The notes under the pieces are model-generated. The model was not told where the DNA came from. It did no database searches and saw only the letters and a program-made list of their open reading frames with translations. From an uncultured Pseudomonadales bacterium (GTDB lineage: Bacteria; Pseudomonadota; Gammaproteobacteria; Pseudomonadales; IMCC2047), in contig CAMYKE010000038.1 in the NCBI GenBank assembly GCA_947258895.1, positions 1-8,462 of the forward strand: a stretch of 8,462 bases of DNA, read 5' to 3'. The translations under genes and the position numbers were made by a program. Positions within the stretch are counted from its first letter, which is position 1, and every line of letters begins with the position of its first letter. Shown here one piece after another: positions 4,989 to 8,462 of this stretch.

Positions 4989-7900
4989 TTGAACAGGAAA
5001 TACACGGCACTCATCGCGTTTTGCTGGCTCGTGTTAGTCACCGCTGCAGCCACAGGCGACCCGGCAGAGCTCCGGGAGTGGGAGTCATGGCTGCTGGAAA
5101 AACATACCGACAGTCGCTGCCCATGGCGTATGTCCGACAAGCGGGAGCGGCAGTGCATCTGGCCGGGAAAACTGGTCCTTACGTTGTCGGGAAGATCCCT
5201 GACCTTCGCTTTCGATGTCCAAGTCTATTCCGAGGAAGCTTTCGTCGCGTTACCAGGCGACGCCAAACATTGGCCACGCGCGGTGATGACCGATGGTAAA
5301 CCCGCAGGCGTGATGGAAAGCAAGGGCCTGCCACACGTATCCCTGGCACGCGGCAAGCATCAACTGACGGGGCTCTTCTCCTGGACGCGAAAACCGCAAA
5401 TGTTGCGGGTTCCGGAGTCGATCGCACTGATCACATTGGTTGAGGCGGGTCGGGTGAGGCCGCTCAATCGACGCGGGGAACAGCTGGTATTTAGCCACAG
5501 CGAGGGCAAGCGCGAAGCCCGGGAGCGGGACAGCCTGACCGTCGAAGTGTACCGCCTGCTCAAGGATGGCGTCCCCCTTACCATGGAATCCCGCGTGCAA
5601 CTGTCGGTAAGCGGCAAGCCGCGTGAGATTAGCCTGGGGCGTCTGTTGCCGCAAGACAGCGTGGTCACCGGCCTGGAGTCGCCGCTGCCGGCGAGAATCG
5701 AGGACGATGGTGCGCTGCGGGTACAGCTCGTCGCTGGTGAGCACCAAATTCGCCTGCATTCCCGCTTTACCACCGATATTGCCGAACTGCGTGCGCAGCG
5801 TAGCTCCGCGCAGTGGCCGGAGGTGGAGTATCTCAGCTTTCAGTCCGATACCGATACCCGGCAGGTTAAGCTGTCCGGTGCCGCCAGTATCGATACCACC
5901 CAGATTTCGATACCGGCCGATTGGGCGCACTTGCCGACGTACCGGATTGACGAGACCGATGCCCTCCAGATCACCACTACCTTTCGCGGCGACCATGCAC
6001 CGTTGGCCAATCAACTCGCAGTGAAGCGTGATCTATGGCTGGATTTCGACGGTGACGGACTCACCGCGCTGGACGCAATAAGCGGTCGTATGTACCAGGG
6101 CTGGCGCCTCAATGCCCGGCCGGATACCATGATCGGTCGCGCCACGGTTGCCGGAGCGCCGGTATTGATAACCGATGACCAGGGGTCCCTGGGTATCGAA
6201 ATTCGCAGCCCCGATATTGATTTACTCGCGGTTACCCGCATCGAGAGCCCTGCGCAGCTCTCGGCAACGGGCTGGGATGCCCGCGCAGACCGGTACCAGG
6301 CTACCCTGCATTTACCGCCCGGTTGGCGGGTGTTGCATGCCGGAGGTGTGGATGGTGTATACGGGACCTGGATCAGCAAGTGGGATCTCTGGGATATTTT
6401 CCTGCTGTTGATAATGGTGGCCGCCAGCAACAAGCTGCTCGGGACCCGGGTTGCAGTCCTGGCCGGGGCTACGCTGCTGTTGTGTTTTCACGAGAGCGGG
6501 GCACCAATACCGGGGTTCCCCGCGCTGTTGCTGGTGATCGCACTGCTAACCATTGTTACCGGCCGCTGGAAAAAAAGCTTCAGTATTTTTGGCGCTGTGG
6601 CAAGCGTATTGCTCGTTATCGGCGTGCTGGCGTTCGCGATCTCTACGTTCCGCCTCGCCATCTACCCGACACTGGAGAGGAGCCAGGTCGGACGCTATGC
6701 AGATAGCTACCAGCGCGATGCTGCGGGTGCCCGTTCCGAACCTGGCAGCGCTCAGCCGATAACGCAAGCGCTGCAAAAGTCCACCCCCGCCGCCGTACTG
6801 GAAGAGCGGCTCAGTGACGTTCCCCGCCGCAAGGTGGATCTGTACGAGATCGATGAAAGTGACCGCGTGCAAACCGGTCCCGGCCTGCCGACCTGGCTGT
6901 GGAACCAGGTAACCTTGCGGGCTTCCGGCCCGGTCACTGCAGAGCAGTCCCTGCGGGTGTTCTATTGCCCTCCCTGGCTCACTGCATTGTGGCGTATTGT
7001 CAGTGTGTTGTTGATCGGTGCTTATGCGGGCGTACTGGTCCTGCGCCTGGCCCGGCTCATCGATTTCGGCCGGGCAGCGCCTGGTCGCGTGGCCGGCACC
7101 GCCGCCTGCCTGGTAGTGGCGGTTAGCGCGGCGTTGGCGGTGCAGCCGCCCGTCGCGATGGCGGACGACTACCCGCCACGGCATTTACTGGATGAACTGG
7201 AAACCCGCTTGCTGGAGTCCCCCCAATGCTTGCCCGACTGTGCCGCGTTGAACAATGGCAAGCTGGTGGCAGATGAGACGGAGCTGGAGTTGCGTTTCGA
7301 AGTGTATGCGGATGCGGAGATCGCGTTGCCTGTGCCGCGAGGGCGCACTGGCTGGGATGTCACGGAGGTCAATATCGATGGGGTCGCCAGCACTGCGGCG
7401 ACGCTGCATGACCAGCAAATCCTGCTGTTGATCCCCCGGGGTCACCACAATGTGCGCCTGGCGGGCAGGATCACCGGCGATCAGGTGGCCATTGCGTTTC
7501 CTTTGCCTATCCATAATTTTACGGTCGAGGCAAAGCAATGGCAGGTGGACGGTTTGGTGGACGGCCGTTTGCCGAATAACACGCTCAGCCTGCATGCCAC
7601 AGCGCGCGGCGACGCCGGGCAGGTACGGGAAAAAACCCTTGTGCCGGAGCCGGTGGCACCATTCGTGATGCTGCATCGCCAGTTTGTGTTGGGCAAGCGT
7701 TGGTCGCTGGTGTCCCGGGTCCAACGCCTGGCACCCGCAACCGGCGCCATGACGGTGAGCGTGGCGCTATTACCCTATGAAAAAGTGTTATCGGATTCGG
7801 TGACTATCAGCGACGGGAGGGCAGTGCTGCAGTTCGCTGCTCGGCAACAGGAAATCAGCTGGCAATCCAGCCTGGTTCCGGCGGAAGAACTGGCCCTGAC

Positions 7901-8462
7901 CGCGGCCGTTAACGCGCAGTACTTGGAAACCTGGCAGTTTGTCCCGTCTTCCTTGTGGCGTATCAGCTACGCCGGGATTCCTCCGGCCAAGGACGCCGGC
8001 AAGGCCAGTTCGCTGCAACCCCTGTGGAAGCCCTGGCCGGGCGAAACGCTAGCGGTTGCGATCACGCGCCCATCGGGAATTGCCGGTCCCACGCAAACGG
8101 TAGAGGAGGCGACACTAACCTACCAGGCAGGCAAGCGTGTGCAAAAATCCACACTTGTGCTCGATGTTCGCTCCAGCCTGGGTGACGATTACACGATTGG
8201 CCTCCCTCCTGCAGCCGAAGTGCTGTCGGTGGCGCTAAATGGCAAATCCCTGAATCTCCCGGAAACCCGGGAGATCACCGTTCCGCTGCAGCCAGGGCTG
8301 CAGCGCATTGCCATCGAATTTCAGGAATATGCTGCACTTGGATGGTGGAGCCGCACCCCGCGTATCGATCTCCCCGGAGATGCCAGCAATATCAACCTGC
8401 GTTATGAATTGCCCCGGGATCGCTGGCCGCTCTACGTTAGTGGGCCCGCTATTGGTCCGGCA
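4989..8462 (+). CDS. large signal-peptide-bearing membrane/periplasmic protein with internal duplication, incomplete at the right edge
   Basis: One frame stays open for 1158 codons from TTG 4989 to the window end. I do not recognise a named family. A Sec signal peptide covers residues 1-21 (NRK, then ALIAFCWLVLVTAAA). Next comes a domain with C44 and C56, GKLV at 60-63, W95 and RGKH at 121-124. A long, probably beta-rich periplasmic stretch follows, with DFDGDG at 352-357. Hydrophobic segments lie at about 468-480, 488-500, 510-524 and 533-552, another at 664-686, and a signal-like one at 700-725 ending in AMA. After it the domain recurs (C747, C751, GKLV 757-760, W789, RGHH 817-820) and more periplasmic beta-rich sequence runs to the edge. 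No enzymatic motif is visible. A structural, folding or sensing role in the envelope is speculation. The real end and the following gene are not visible. Confidence 0.85.
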   Translation, partial: MNRKYTALIAFCWLVLVTAAATGDPAELREWESWLLEKHTDSRCPWRMSDKRERQCIWPGKLVLTLSGRSLTFAFDVQVYSEEAFVALPGDAKHWPRAVMTDGKPAGVMESKGLPHVSLARGKHQLTGLFSWTRKPQMLRVPESIALITLVEAGRVRPLNRRGEQLVFSHSEGKREARERDSLTVEVYRLLKDGVPLTMESRVQLSVSGKPREISLGRLLPQDSVVTGLESPLPARIEDDGALRVQLVAGEHQIRLHSRFTTDIAELRAQRSSAQWPEVEYLSFQSDTDTRQVKLSGAASIDTTQISIPADWAHLPTYRIDETDALQITTTFRGDHAPLANQLAVKRDLWLDFDGDGLTALDAISGRMYQGWRLNARPDTMIGRATVAGAPVLITDDQGSLGIEIRSPDIDLLAVTRIESPAQLSATGWDARADRYQATLHLPPGWRVLHAGGVDGVYGTWISKWDLWDIFLLLIMVAASNKLLGTRVAVLAGATLLLCFHESGAPIPGFPALLLVIALLTIVTGRWKKSFSIFGAVASVLLVIGVLAFAISTFRLAIYPTLERSQVGRYADSYQRDAAGARSEPGSAQPITQALQKSTPAAVLEERLSDVPRRKVDLYEIDESDRVQTGPGLPTWLWNQVTLRASGPVTAEQSLRVFYCPPWLTALWRIVSVLLIGAYAGVLVLRLARLIDFGRAAPGRVAGTAACLVVAVSAALAVQPPVAMADDYPPRHLLDELETRLLESPQCLPDCAALNNGKLVADETELELRFEVYADAEIALPVPRGRTGWDVTEVNIDGVASTAATLHDQQILLLIPRGHHNVRLAGRITGDQVAIAFPLPIHNFTVEAKQWQVDGLVDGRLPNNTLSLHATARGDAGQVREKTLVPEPVAPFVMLHRQFVLGKRWSLVSRVQRLAPATGAMTVSVALLPYEKVLSDSVTISDGRAVLQFAARQQEISWQSSLVPAEELALTAAVNAQYLETWQFVPSSLWRISYAGIPPAKDAGKASSLQPLWKPWPGETLAVAITRPSGIAGPTQTVEEATLTYQAGKRVQKSTLVLDVRSSLGDDYTIGLPPAAEVLSVALNGKSLNLPETREITVPLQPGLQRIAIEFQEYAALGWWSRTPRIDLPGDASNINLRYELPRDRWPLYVSGPAIGPA

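Noticed and set aside
4724..5299. Forward 191-residue open frame covering the spacer and the start of the large gene
   Set aside because: It reads the signal peptide region of the 4989 gene in another frame, has an Arg/Gly-rich composition typical of shadow frames, and no family-like motifs.
5250..6014. Reverse-strand 254-residue open frame
   Set aside because: It is antisense to the continuous 4989 frame, with no start signals and no recognisable protein. It is a shadow of the real gene.

Overview
The window (about 60% G+C, tightly packed, all genes on the + strand) looks like the chromosome of a gammaproteobacterium. The GalE, GalT and GalK proteins resemble the E. coli Leloir enzymes along most of their length. 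An environmental or marine lineage related to Cellvibrionales is my guess; nothing here proves it.

Positions 1-2493 are a compact galE-galT-galK block. galE is cut by the left edge and only its last 101 codons are present. It overlaps galT by 8 bases (ATGAGTAA), and galT abuts galK with no gap, so the three are very probably one translationally coupled mRNA. After a 169-base spacer holding two hairpins and a run of four tandem stop codons comes a GH42 family beta-galactosidase (2663-4624) with no signal peptide. Together these form a cytoplasmic route: GH42 frees galactose from imported galactosides, GalK phosphorylates it, GalT exchanges it onto UDP, and GalE epimerises UDP-galactose to UDP-glucose. 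No transporter, mutarotase or regulator lies in the window.

Positions 4625-4988 hold no convincing gene. They contain a 15-base inverted repeat, a cluster of overlapping TTGGC/GCCAA inverted repeats and a weak sigma70-like promoter candidate.

From 4989 a single uninterrupted frame runs to the right edge (1158 codons, incomplete), starting at TTG behind a GGGGA ribosome binding site. It encodes a large envelope protein I cannot assign to a named family: a signal peptide, a Cys-containing beta-rich domain, a long periplasmic region with a DFDGDG motif, a cluster of membrane segments, then a second signal-peptide-like segment ending in AMA and a second diverged copy of the N-terminal Cys domain. 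At least eight landmarks in the two copies keep an offset of 692-698 residues, which points to an ancient internal duplication or fusion. This protein is the most interesting object in the window. Its link to galactose metabolism is not established.

Smaller points are an Asn at the GalE gate position (E. coli Tyr299), a Phe replacing the sugar-contacting His in GalK, and a GH42 enzyme without the zinc-cluster cysteines.
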